DNA of 64,000 bases from an uncultured Eubacteriales bacterium (GTDB taxonomy: Bacteria > Bacillota > Clostridia > Oscillospirales > Acutalibacteraceae). Position 1 is the first letter of the stretch. Each line of letters starts with the position of its first letter. Shown here piece after piece: positions 15,790 to 23,376 of this stretch. The position numbers were made by a program, and so were the translations under genes. The notes beneath the pieces were generated by a model, which searched no databases, was not told where the DNA came from, and saw only the letters and a list, made by a program, of their open reading frames with translations. Location of the stretch: the NCBI GenBank assembly GCA_900317025.1, contig ONFG01000003.1:1-64000 (forward strand). Reading direction: 5' to 3'.

Positions 15790-17208
15790 TTATGCATCGT
15801 TATCCGTCGTTTTTTTCTCCCGAAGATCGTAATCTTTGTCTTCGAGTATCATCTGCAGCATGATCTGCGCAAAGCACGGGTCGAACTGTGTGCCGCTGCC
15901 CTTTTCTATCTCTTGCTTTACCTGCTCCTGCGGCATAGGGTCGCGGTAGCTTCTGTAGCTCGTCATTGCGTCGTAAGCGTCGGCAACGGCAATGATCCTT
16001 GCCGGCTCGGGGATCTCGTCGCCCTTTATCCCGTCGGGATAGCCGCTTCCGTCATACCGCTCGTGGTGCCATCTCGCGCCCATGGCAAGCTCCGTCTTCT
16101 CTTTGATATTGCGAAGTATCTTTGCGCCCATTACGGGGTGCTTCTTTATCATCTCATACTCGTCGTCGGAGAGCCTGCTCGGCTTGTTTATCACGGCGTC
16201 GGGTATGCCGATCTTTCCGATGTCATGGAGCAACCCCATCATATAGATGTCGTTAAGCTCCGATTCGTTGTAGCCGAAGCGGCTGGCGATCTCCCTCGAG
16301 TAATCGGCGACGCGGCTGGAGTGACCTTTTGTGTAGGTGTCCTTTGCGTCGATCGTTCCGGCAAGCGTTTTTACGATGTGGATAAGCATCTGCTCTTTCT
16401 CGAGTGTTTTGTTATGCACCTCGTCTTCGAGTTTGCTTCTTACCGTTCTGATGTCCTCGATCTGCTGGATAACAACAAGAATAAGCAGGCACATCAGACC
16501 GATGAGCATGGGCAATTCGTTGCTCTTCATCTCAAAGAATATGAGCATGATTACCTCGATGATGGACATTATCACGAAGATGAGGAAACCCACGGCCATA
16601 TAGGGGTATTCCTTGACGTGACCGCTTCTCACGTCGAGCAACAAAGTCACAAGCACGCAGAGAGCGATCAGACCAAGAACAGAGTCTATATAAACGAGTG
16701 CGGACTGGAATGAGAACACCTCTGTAAAATGCAGCGCCGACCACACAATAAAGTTTATGAGCGACAGCACGAAAAGGATGGTATAGCACGTTTTGTACCT
16801 GTATTTCTGGATAGAGTTGATGTAGATGAGCAGTGCAAACGGCATCATCATGCAGAACATGAAGCCCATTACGCCGTCTACATAATAGACTCTCGTCACG
16901 AAAGGCGTTATCTGGGAGACGGCGATCAGCCAGCAGGCAACATCCAGGATACCAAGCGCGCCGTAAAGCATATCAATAGTCTGCTTTTTCCAGATGCGGA
17001 TCACAAGGCCAATCACGGTTACGAGCAGCGACGCCACAAAGACAATGAGCGACATTGCAAAAGAGACACCGTGCTTTTCCGCAAGATAGTTGTATACGCC
17101 GTCGAAGGTGGTGATGAACGTCTCGGTAACGACCATCGGGTTCCAGTCGGTCTTCCCTTTTTCGATGGTAAGCTCAGCCGATGAATCGGACGAGTTCAGC
17201 GGCACCAT
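15790..17208 (-). CDS. HD-GYP phosphodiesterase part of an interrupted membrane sensor
   Basis: A 472-residue open frame with seven or eight membrane helices (about residues 45-245), a short coiled linker and an intact HD-GYP domain (about 275-460): HSSRVADYS, the HD pair in LLHDIGKIGIPD, HHERYDGSGYPDG and ADAYDAMTS. HD-GYP enzymes hydrolyse cyclic di-GMP. It is in the same frame as 17221-17604, separated only by the TAG at 17221-17223, so the full gene was 15790-17604 (604 residues). ATG 17208 is merely the first Met after the stop and lacks a ribosome binding site, so this half may not be made. Confidence 0.75.
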   Translation of the reverse strand: MVPLNSSDSSAELTIEKGKTDWNPMVVTETFITTFDGVYNYLAEKHGVSFAMSLIVFVASLLVTVIGLVIRIWKKQTIDMLYGALGILDVACWLIAVSQITPFVTRVYYVDGVMGFMFCMMMPFALLIYINSIQKYRYKTCYTILFVLSLINFIVWSALHFTEVFSFQSALVYIDSVLGLIALCVLVTLLLDVRSGHVKEYPYMAVGFLIFVIMSIIEVIMLIFFEMKSNELPMLIGLMCLLILVVIQQIEDIRTVRSKLEDEVHNKTLEKEQMLIHIVKTLAGTIDAKDTYTKGHSSRVADYSREIASRFGYNESELNDIYMMGLLHDIGKIGIPDAVINKPSRLSDDEYEMIKKHPVMGAKILRNIKEKTELAMGARWHHERYDGSGYPDGIKGDEIPEPARIIAVADAYDAMTSYRSYRDPMPQEQVKQEIEKGSGTQFDPCFAQIMLQMILEDKDYDLREKKTTDNDA

Positions 17209-17220
17209 AAAGTAGAATTC

Positions 17221-17604
17221 CTAGATGGAACCGCCCGGTATCGCGGTATCATTTGAACGGTCGAACTCCTTGCGAAGCACACCGTTTATGTATACCTTAA
17301 CGCTGCTCCTGTTCATAAAGCATAGGATACTGTCGTCCTTGATATCGTCGGGCAGGCGCGCGGTCAAGGTAAAGTCCTCTGAATAAGCCCTTTCGTCGGC
17401 GTATACGCGCCCCGCTTCTAAGATTTCGCCATCTGCGGCGGCAACGTCCCAGCTTTCAATATAGTTTATAGCCGAATCGTCCTTCTTCGCGTTTCTGACG
17501 ATCTCTGTCAATTGGACGCCCATGACAATAGTGAATATGAACACGCACAGAAAGATTATCTTGAATATGATCCTGTTTATCTTGGATGGCTTACTTACAC
17601 CCAT
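17221..17604 (-). pseudogene. N-terminal sensor part of the interrupted HD-GYP gene
   Basis: The first 127 residues of the HD-GYP sensor: an N-terminal membrane helix (about 12-33) and an extracytoplasmic beta-rich domain with VKVYINGVLRKEFD. It ends at an in-frame TAG, after which the same frame resumes with EFYFMVPLNSSDSSAE, the expected continuation of the sensor domain. The start, ATG 17604, has a GAGGAG ribosome binding site. Either a point nonsense mutation or a sequencing error; the rest of the gene shows no other damage. Confidence 0.8.
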
Positions 17605-17766
17605 GTCTTTCTCCTCAAGGCTTTTGCCGTTTCATTTCATTAAATGCTTCGTCATAACTGCTTTCTTTATTATTCAAATTATCCGCGTTAATTCTACTCT
17701 TGCCCCATATTATCAACAGAAACTACGCTGCCAAGGCTTGCGGGGATCATCAAAAAAAGCAGCCTT

Positions 17767-17802
17767 AAAAAGCACCCGGCTCGGTTAAAGGAACAGGATG
17801 CT
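17767..17802 (-). terminator. Terminator behind the 17838-18240 pseudogene
   Basis: On the minus strand AGCATCC/GGGTGCT (7-bp stem, one wobble) followed by TTTTT. It fills part of the 17605-17837 gap; the remainder shows nothing else. Confidence 0.5.
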
Positions 17803-17837
17803 CGAATTTATTAGGATAGTGCGGAGCTGCCGAGACC

Positions 17838-18240
17838 TTACTCCGAGTAGCGGAAAAGGCAGCCGGAATAGTAGGTCACATACTCGTCGCTTTCGGCTGT
17901 TGCTGTAGGAGCGACCGTTACGACCCAAGCCTAAAAACCATCTGAAGCATGACCCTTGTAGGCGTTAATGTTCTCGGCGTCGGAGCCTGCCTGCTGCTTT
18001 ACGTTTGCGAAGGCCTCACTCTCGCTGAGGTATAAGTCAGACTCGCTGCCGGTCTCGCCGCCTGCGTTGCTTCCGAAGGTAAAAACCCTGCCGTCTGCGG
18101 CGTTTTCCTCGTCGTCTTCCCATACGACGGTGTTGTTCTCGCTGAAGATCAAGCGACCCTTACACTTTGTATAGAGAACCTGTTCGCTCTCGGTCGCGCC
18201 GCCCTCGGACGATTCGATCTGCTTCTTAATTATCCTGCAC
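17838..18240 (-). pseudogene. Remnant of an exported or pilin-like protein gene
   Basis: A hydrophilic reading frame from about 18240 runs through IIKKQIESSEGGATESEQVL and VVWEDDEENAADGRVFTF to an in-frame TAG near 17931. The same frame then continues with AWVVTVAPTATAESDEYV to a TAA at 17838-17840. The upstream part has no plausible start and runs into the end of the GGDEF-EAL gene, so the 5' end is missing. The layout (Lys-rich start, polar beta-rich body) recalls the soluble part of a pseudopilin, but I cannot name the family. A terminator still follows it. Confidence 0.45.
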
Positions 18241-18369
18241 ACTTCGCGCGGTTTATGACAAAGCACAAAACAAACCTCTTGAAGCTGTGCTTCTAAGCAG
18301 GATACTATGTGAAAATGGCCGCAGTAAAGCACGGTCATTTTCCGACAAATACAAAATGCTTCAAGGCAG

Positions 18370-20328
18370 TCAAACCGCGACGGTCTTAGCTGCTTCGGTT
18401 TCAAGGTAATCTATGAATCCGTCTTCGGGCTGCGGACGGCTGAAATAGTAGCCCTGAATCAGATTTCCGCCGGATTTTGATGTTCTTTCAAGCTGTGCGG
18501 GCGTTTCGACGCCCTCCTGCACTACGTTGTAGTCAAGGCTGCGGATCACACGGATCAAGCCGTCGAGCAGACATGAGGTCGCTTCGCTGTGCTCCGCCTC
18601 CCAAAGGATGGATTTATCTATCTTGACGTTTTTATAGCTGTTGCTTATAAGCTGCTTCAGGTTTGAATAACCCGTGCCGAAATCGTCCAGAGAGAATGTA
18701 TAGCCAAGGCGGCGAAGTTCTTTGATACTCTGCTCGACCGCAGGCGTTTCGCTCGTCGACGCCGTCTCGGTAACCTCCAGATTGAGCAGCTCTACCGGTA
18801 TGCCGTATCTGTTGCGTATCTCTTCAAAGCGCTTTACGACGTCGTCATACATAAACTGATAGACGGATATGTTAAGCTCGATATAAGAAAGCCCTATCGC
18901 CTTTACACGCTTGTTTTTAAGCAAGCGGCAGACCTCTTCAAATACAAACAATCCTATCTCACGGATGATGCCGCACTGCTCGGCGATCGGTATGTACACC
19001 TCGGGCGAGATATTGCGCAAAGCGTCGCTGTCGATGCGAAGAAGAGCCTCCGCGGCGACCGTCCGCTGCTCCTCGACCGACCATATCGGCTGATACCAGA
19101 CGCGCAGCTTACATGAATCCACCGCGTCGCGAAGCGCCTGTTCGATCCTTCTGTTGTTGCGGTTCTCGGACATCTCGTCGAAGGAGACGAGCCTTGACCC
19201 TGCCGCCTTCTTTTTGTAACCCGACGCCAGAAGCTCCATCAGATCGTCCATCGTCGATATATCGTTCGGAATGCCCACTACGCTGACGTCTACCTCAAGC
19301 CTTAAATAAGCCTCGTCGGACTTCCAGTCCTTGCTGAAGCGCTTGAGGATCTTTTCCGCCACTGCGTTGGCTTCCTTTACGACATCGCCGGGCATAAGGA
19401 TCGCAAAGCTCTCGCTTCGGTAATAATAGAGCCTCTCCTCTGACGATATCCATGTAAGCCACGACGACACCTGCATGAGCAGGCTGTCCATCTCTCTGCC
19501 GTTGAAAAGCTTTGAGAAAAGATCCATGTTCGTAAGCTTTACCAGAACGATACTGCAGCGCTGGTTCGTCTCGATAAGACGGCGGCTCGCGTCGATAAGC
19601 GCTACGCGGTTGAGCGTCCCGGTTACGGGGTCAGTGTAGCCGCTGCGCTCTTCGAGCATCATAAGCATTCCGAGCAGGCAAAGCGACTCCGCGAAAAGCT
19701 CGACTACAAGATCGGACCACAACCCCTGCACTATGACTCCGGCAGCGGAAAGCAGCATCAAGGTTGCGATGGCGTTGCTTTCCACCATAGGAGTGGCCTT
19801 TTTGTAGCGGAAGAAAAATACAAATGCGGAAATAAGATAGATCAGACCGAGTATATATAGGGCGGGAATGAGCGGACCGCGATGGTACACAAACTCATTG
19901 TCGATATAAAAGAGGAATCCCGTAAAACCGTTGGTCAGAACGAAGATCTCGCTGATAATGAACGGCAGGGCGAAAAGCACATAGAAACGCCTGCTGCGCC
20001 CTACGCTCGCGCCGTTGACGTTCATGATGTAAAGTGAGAATAGAATAGAAAGCGCATCATGAAAAAAATAATAGATCGCGTGGAATAAATACTGCAAAAA
20101 CACGGTCTTCTCCGAGGCTATCTGCTGGAGAAAAGTTCCGACCACCGAAGACACCGCCGAAAAAATGACGGATATCAACAGCATCAGAAAGACGATATGC
20201 TGATTGAGCAGTTTATTCGTTACGGATTCCGAAGAAAGACTGTACTGCTTTCTCTTCGCAGTCATACTGTAAAGCAGGCAAAATACAGTGAGTACTAGGG
20301 CAGCCGGCGCAAAATTAATGCTTATCAT
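18370..20328 (-). CDS. Membrane GGDEF-EAL protein, probable c-di-GMP phosphodiesterase
   Basis: A 652-residue protein: about seven membrane helices (residues 1-225), a GGDEF-like domain (230-385) and an EAL domain (400-640). The GGDEF site is degenerate: YYYRSESFAIL stands where GGDEF should be, so cyclase activity is unlikely. The EAL domain keeps AEALLRI, ELNIS, LEVTE, LDDFGTGYSN, KIDKSI and EGVET, which are the metal- and substrate-binding positions, so it should break down cyclic di-GMP. The gene lies upstream of the HD-GYP sensor gene, which acts on the same second messenger. ATG 20328 has an AAGGAGAG ribosome binding site. Confidence 0.92.
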   Translation of the reverse strand: MISINFAPAALVLTVFCLLYSMTAKRKQYSLSSESVTNKLLNQHIVFLMLLISVIFSAVSSVVGTFLQQIASEKTVFLQYLFHAIYYFFHDALSILFSLYIMNVNGASVGRSRRFYVLFALPFIISEIFVLTNGFTGFLFYIDNEFVYHRGPLIPALYILGLIYLISAFVFFFRYKKATPMVESNAIATLMLLSAAGVIVQGLWSDLVVELFAESLCLLGMLMMLEERSGYTDPVTGTLNRVALIDASRRLIETNQRCSIVLVKLTNMDLFSKLFNGREMDSLLMQVSSWLTWISSEERLYYYRSESFAILMPGDVVKEANAVAEKILKRFSKDWKSDEAYLRLEVDVSVVGIPNDISTMDDLMELLASGYKKKAAGSRLVSFDEMSENRNNRRIEQALRDAVDSCKLRVWYQPIWSVEEQRTVAAEALLRIDSDALRNISPEVYIPIAEQCGIIREIGLFVFEEVCRLLKNKRVKAIGLSYIELNISVYQFMYDDVVKRFEEIRNRYGIPVELLNLEVTETASTSETPAVEQSIKELRRLGYTFSLDDFGTGYSNLKQLISNSYKNVKIDKSILWEAEHSEATSCLLDGLIRVIRSLDYNVVQEGVETPAQLERTSKSGGNLIQGYYFSRPQPEDGFIDYLETEAAKTVAV

Positions 20329-20437
20329 AGTATACTCTCCTTAACGGCAAGCTATTGATGTCGCTGTTTGAGCTGAGTTGTGACATTTTCCGGAGGAGAA
20401 GCGCTCGTAAATGCTCCGAAAACAAGTTTACAACCTA

Positions 20438-20466
20438 ATCATATCACATTTTTAACGCTATTTCAA
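20438..20466 (-). promoter_or_regulatory. Sigma-A promoter of the GGDEF-EAL gene
   Basis: Minus-strand -35 TTGAAA (20461-20466) and -10 TATGAT (20438-20443), 17-bp spacing; leader of about 105 nt. Confidence 0.75.
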
Positions 20467-20666
20467 CAAAAAGTCTAGAATATAAGGAAAAAATTTGAAT
20501 CATTATTATCCTTTTTGCATTTTAGAGCTTTTCTCATCTCGAAATGCAAAACTCCATGATCGCCTGCTGGACGTGCAGAAGGCATTTCTTGAATCCACAG
20601 CCTGCAAAATGCCCGGAAGCGATGGCGTCTTCCGAAACCTCTTCGCCACGGTAAAACGGCGGGCAG

Positions 20667-20760
20667 GGAGCGCACGCAGTTCGCTCTCATAGTTTTGTAT
20701 GACCCATGCTTTACTGCCCGCGTAGCACAAATATACAAAACTCGAGTCCCCTTTTGGCGC
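20667..20760 (+). repeat. Dispersed intergenic repeat R3, copy 1
   Basis: CGCACGCAGTT, CCCATGCTTTACTGCCCGCG and ACAAATATACAAAAC occur in the same order at 21252-21335. The whole 20467-20822 stretch has no credible gene on either strand. Confidence 0.6.
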
Positions 20761-20822
20761 TGCATACAAGCGAAAAGGGAGCCGCCGTACACGTATCCCC
20801 TTTGCTTAATATATCGCTGCGT

Positions 20823-21170
20823 TTATTTGAAGAACTCCAGAAGCTTTTCGTCTATAGCGGCGATAGTCTCTTTGCCCGTGATCTCACCGTAAAGCGCAAG
20901 CTTCGTAATCTCTTCCTTATCCTTTACCGACTTGAAGATCGCCTCGGGGTCTTTTTCCGGCAGGGCTGCGTCGAGAAGATAGATTGGTCGATGGCCGTTT
21001 ACCGAGCAGTTATGGGAGACCTGCTTGTGAGGGTATCGTTCGAGCACCGCCGAAAGTATCTCGTGGGAAAACGTGACGATCGCGGTATCGCATATGTAAT
21101 TCCTCTCCCCCAGAAAAGCTCCAGGATGGAAAAGAGATGCTTTCTCGCTGCTGTAAGATTGAGTTATCAT
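20823..21170 (-). CDS. Truncated nucleoside-phosphorylase-like protein
   Basis: A 115-residue protein. The first 68 residues resemble the N-terminus of a nucleoside phosphorylase family found in Clostridia (MITQSY start, CDTAIVTFSHEILSAVLE, then VNGHRPIYLL). After that the similarity stops abruptly, and a short Lys/Glu-rich helical tail follows. Full-length relatives are about 250 residues, so the catalytic middle seems to be deleted. The promoter (21203-21231) and AAAGGAG ribosome binding site are intact, so a short protein could still be made. It may be an internal-deletion pseudogene. Confidence 0.55.
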   Translation of the reverse strand: MITQSYSSEKASLFHPGAFLGERNYICDTAIVTFSHEILSAVLERYPHKQVSHNCSVNGHRPIYLLDAALPEKDPEAIFKSVKDKEEITKLALYGEITGKETIAAIDEKLLEFFK

Positions 21171-21202
21171 TTCGGAACACTCCTTTAGATCGAGGTAAAA
21201 CC

Positions 21203-21231
21203 ATTATAGCACATCGAGCGTTCATTTTCCA
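21203..21231 (-). promoter_or_regulatory. Promoter of the truncated phosphorylase gene
   Basis: Minus-strand -10 TATAAT (21203-21208) and -35 TGGAAA (21226-21231), 17-bp spacing. Confidence 0.65.
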
Positions 21232-21251
21232 CCTTCTTGCAGCGGCCAATC

Positions 21252-21335
21252 GGCCGCACGCAGTTTTATATAAACCATGCTCTGTTTCCCGCGCCCGACA
21301 AATATACAAAACGCAGATTTTGATCTGCACTGCCG
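21252..21335 (+). repeat. Dispersed intergenic repeat R3, copy 2
   Basis: GGCCGCACGCAGTTTTATAT, ACCATGCTCTGTTTCCCGCG and ACAAATATACAAAAC match the copy at 20667-20760. The two copies bracket the truncated phosphorylase gene. Confidence 0.6.
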
Positions 21336-21452
21336 ACAAATACTGTACTTTCTTCGCCCGGTGGCCATTTGTAATGGGGGGCGGCACGCGCCGAATGTCG
21401 GCTGCCCTGTATTATTATAAACTTACGTCGAAACGCCCTGTCAATCTGAATG

Positions 21453-21665
21453 TCAGACATTTGCCGGCTTGCCGACGTTGGTGCCGTCTTCAAAGCCTAC
21501 ACTGTAGCGAAGCACCGCGAGAGCGTCGTTGGCCGTTACGCTGCCGTCGCCGTCAAATCCGGTAAGGGTAAGCTCAGCCTCGACTCTGTTCTCAAGACCG
21601 CTGACAACGTTCGAGACGCTCGCCACGCTGACGCCTTCCAGCTCGACTATCTTCTTTAAAGTCAT
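21453..21665 (-). CDS. Small protein with a dockerin-type repeat
   Basis: A 70-residue protein whose C-terminal half carries a dockerin-like calcium-binding loop and helix (TGFDGDGSVTANDALAVLRY, about residues 36-55), like one of the two duplicated segments of type I dockerins. It has no signal peptide and only one repeat, so it is unlikely to be a complete cellulosomal dockerin. ATG 21665 has a GGAGGG ribosome binding site; the open frame extends to 21758 but without a better start. It may be a remnant of a larger dockerin protein or a small Ca-binding protein. Confidence 0.6.
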   Translation of the reverse strand: MTLKKIVELEGVSVASVSNVVSGLENRVEAELTLTGFDGDGSVTANDALAVLRYSVGFEDGTNVGKPANV

Positions 21666-21993
21666 AGCTTGTCTGACCCTCCAGGAGAAGCAAATTATGT
21701 TAATATCAGTAAACCGTTTAAATAGTTCGAGTATACCACCTACGCTGTAAATCATCAAGAGCTTTTATTATTTACACATGGAATTTGAATGAGTAAAACT
21801 TATATTAGCGTAAAATTTTCAGTGTACAGGGACTAACGGTCTCGCCTACAGCATACTCCAATTTTTTTGAAACGCAGACATTTCGGCAGAAGCCCCGTCT
21901 ATGACAAAGCTCCCACGTTCCGCATACAAGCTCATAATCGCCCTCTTTCCCGAATATGATTTACTAACGAATGATGCGAAAGGAAGTGCAGAT
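21666..21993. other. Divergent gap between the dockerin-like gene and ylbJ
   Basis: AT-rich in the middle (21750-21830), with no convincing promoter pair that I could place. An open frame joins ylbJ from 21901, but no ribosome binding site supports a start there. Confidence 0.4.
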
Positions 21994-23175
21994 TTGACAA
22001 AAGACAAAAAGAAGCTTCTATCCGGCGACGGGCTGACCTTTATTCTCGTGACGGCGCTGTTTTTCACCGCCTGCGCAGGCGTATTGACGGACGACCGCAC
22101 CGCATCCGACGGAGTGAGAGCGGGGCTTGATTCCTGCCTCGGAGAACTGCTGCCGTCGCTTTTCCCGTTCATGTTCCTCTCGGCGTTCGCGGCGGAGTAC
22201 GGGATATCTGAGCAGCTCGGGCGGCTGCTGTCGCCGGTGACCCGGCTGCTGTTCTATCTTCCGGGAGAGGCGGGCGTGACGGTGCTCTTCAGCCTTGTAG
22301 GCGGCTACCCCGTCGGCGCTGTCGGAATTGCCTCGCTGCGAAAAAGAGGCGTTATCACGCCTTCACAGGCGGCGCGGATGCTATGCTTTTGCGTAAACCC
22401 AGGTCCGGCTTTTCTTATCGCCACCGTCGGCGAGGACTTTTTCGGCGACCGCAGGCTCGGAGTGCTGCTGTTCTTATCACAAACTGCGGCGTCGGTCGTT
22501 GTCGGAGCGACTCTCGGCTTTGCTGCGCGGATAAAATCCCGAAAAAAGCGGGCGGATAAGCCCGCGAATCAGGGCAAAACCGGCTATACCTTTGCAGGCA
22601 TACGCCGGCGGGATCTCGCTTCGGCTTTTGTGAGCGCAGCAAAAAGCGCCTGCACGTCGGCGGTGTCGCTTTGCTCGCTTGTGGTGCTTTTCTCTGCTTT
22701 TTCGCCGCTTCTCATGAAAGCACTCGGCGTATCGAGATCGACGCTGCCGGGGGTGATACTCGGGTGCATATTGGAGGTCACCGACGGAACGGCCGCCGCT
22801 GCAGCGATGCGCCTGCCGATCCGGGCGGCTGCTCTCGCTGCGGGCTGGGGCGGGCTTTGCGTTCATTTTCAAGTCTACGCCGCCTCGTCACATAACGGAA
22901 AGACAGCCTGCCCGCCGCTACGCTTTATGTGCGCCAGAGCGGTGACAGGCGGACTTTCCGCTCTGCTGCTGCGATACGCCGGGGAATTCTTCGCGCCCGC
23001 AGCAGCCGTCTTTTCAAACATCGAACATACGGCTGCCCGCCCTACGGCTTTGACGTTCACCTCAAGCGCCGCACTGCTTTTATCAAGCGTGCTGTTCACT
23101 CTTTTCATCGACGAGGGCGGCGATCGGGCAAATAAGCCGGAGGATCATCTGCGGATCTGGGATCCGCGTCTTTAA
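21994..23175 (+). CDS. ylbJ: Sporulation integral membrane protein YlbJ
   Basis: A 393-residue membrane protein with about eight hydrophobic segments and two gate-like domains related to nucleoside-transporter/FeoB gates. Family features seen are a LFPFMFLSAFAAEYG stretch, the VGGYPVGAVG turn, FCVNPGPAFLIATVG and GVILGCILEVTDG. In Bacillus YlbJ is expressed under sigma E and is needed for proper spore cortex formation; the transported molecule is unknown. I chose the TTG start at 21994, with an AAAGGAAG ribosome binding site seven bases upstream. An R2 element and a terminator follow the stop. Confidence 0.88.
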   Translation: MTKDKKKLLSGDGLTFILVTALFFTACAGVLTDDRTASDGVRAGLDSCLGELLPSLFPFMFLSAFAAEYGISEQLGRLLSPVTRLLFYLPGEAGVTVLFSLVGGYPVGAVGIASLRKRGVITPSQAARMLCFCVNPGPAFLIATVGEDFFGDRRLGVLLFLSQTAASVVVGATLGFAARIKSRKKRADKPANQGKTGYTFAGIRRRDLASAFVSAAKSACTSAVSLCSLVVLFSAFSPLLMKALGVSRSTLPGVILGCILEVTDGTAAAAAMRLPIRAAALAAGWGGLCVHFQVYAASSHNGKTACPPLRFMCARAVTGGLSALLLRYAGEFFAPAAAVFSNIEHTAARPTALTFTSSAALLLSSVLFTLFIDEGGDRANKPEDHLRIWDPRL

Positions 23176-23204
23176 AGACTCATTGATCTGCTGCTTTTTG
23201 ATCT

Positions 23205-23329
23205 AATACTAATTTCAGATTAAATGCTTTAGTTTGAAATGCGCGTGCTGAACACGCTGAGGCCGCACAAAGCGCGTCATCCCGTCTCATACAAACTCAA
23301 TTAAAATGCTTTTTATTGCGTTTAGTATA
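23205..23329 (+). repeat. 3'-UTR hairpin element R2 behind ylbJ
   Basis: A 125-bp element running from AATACTAATTTC to GTTTAGTATA. Its first stem, TTTCAGATTAAA/TTTAGTTTGAAA with TGC loop, differs from the rpiB copy at two positions on one arm and two on the other, yet pairs fully by G-U when read as plus-strand RNA. A GCGTG/CACGC hairpin and a CAATTAAAA/TTTTTATTG hairpin follow. It starts 29 nt after the ylbJ stop and ends 11 nt before the terminator. Confidence 0.85.
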
Positions 23330-23340
23330 ACGTATAACAC

Positions 23341-23375
23341 AAAAAGCCTCCCTCAAACGAGAGAAGGCTTTTTCT
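23341..23375. terminator. Terminator between ylbJ and dnaE
   Basis: Stem AAAAAGCCT/AGGCTTTTT with a 15-nt loop and T-runs in both directions, between convergent genes. Confidence 0.85.
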
Positions 23376-23376
23376 T

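Noticed and set aside
20475..20892. Several short frames in the 20.5-20.9 kb gap
   Set aside because: They are mutually overlapping on both strands, lack ribosome binding sites and cover an R3 repeat.
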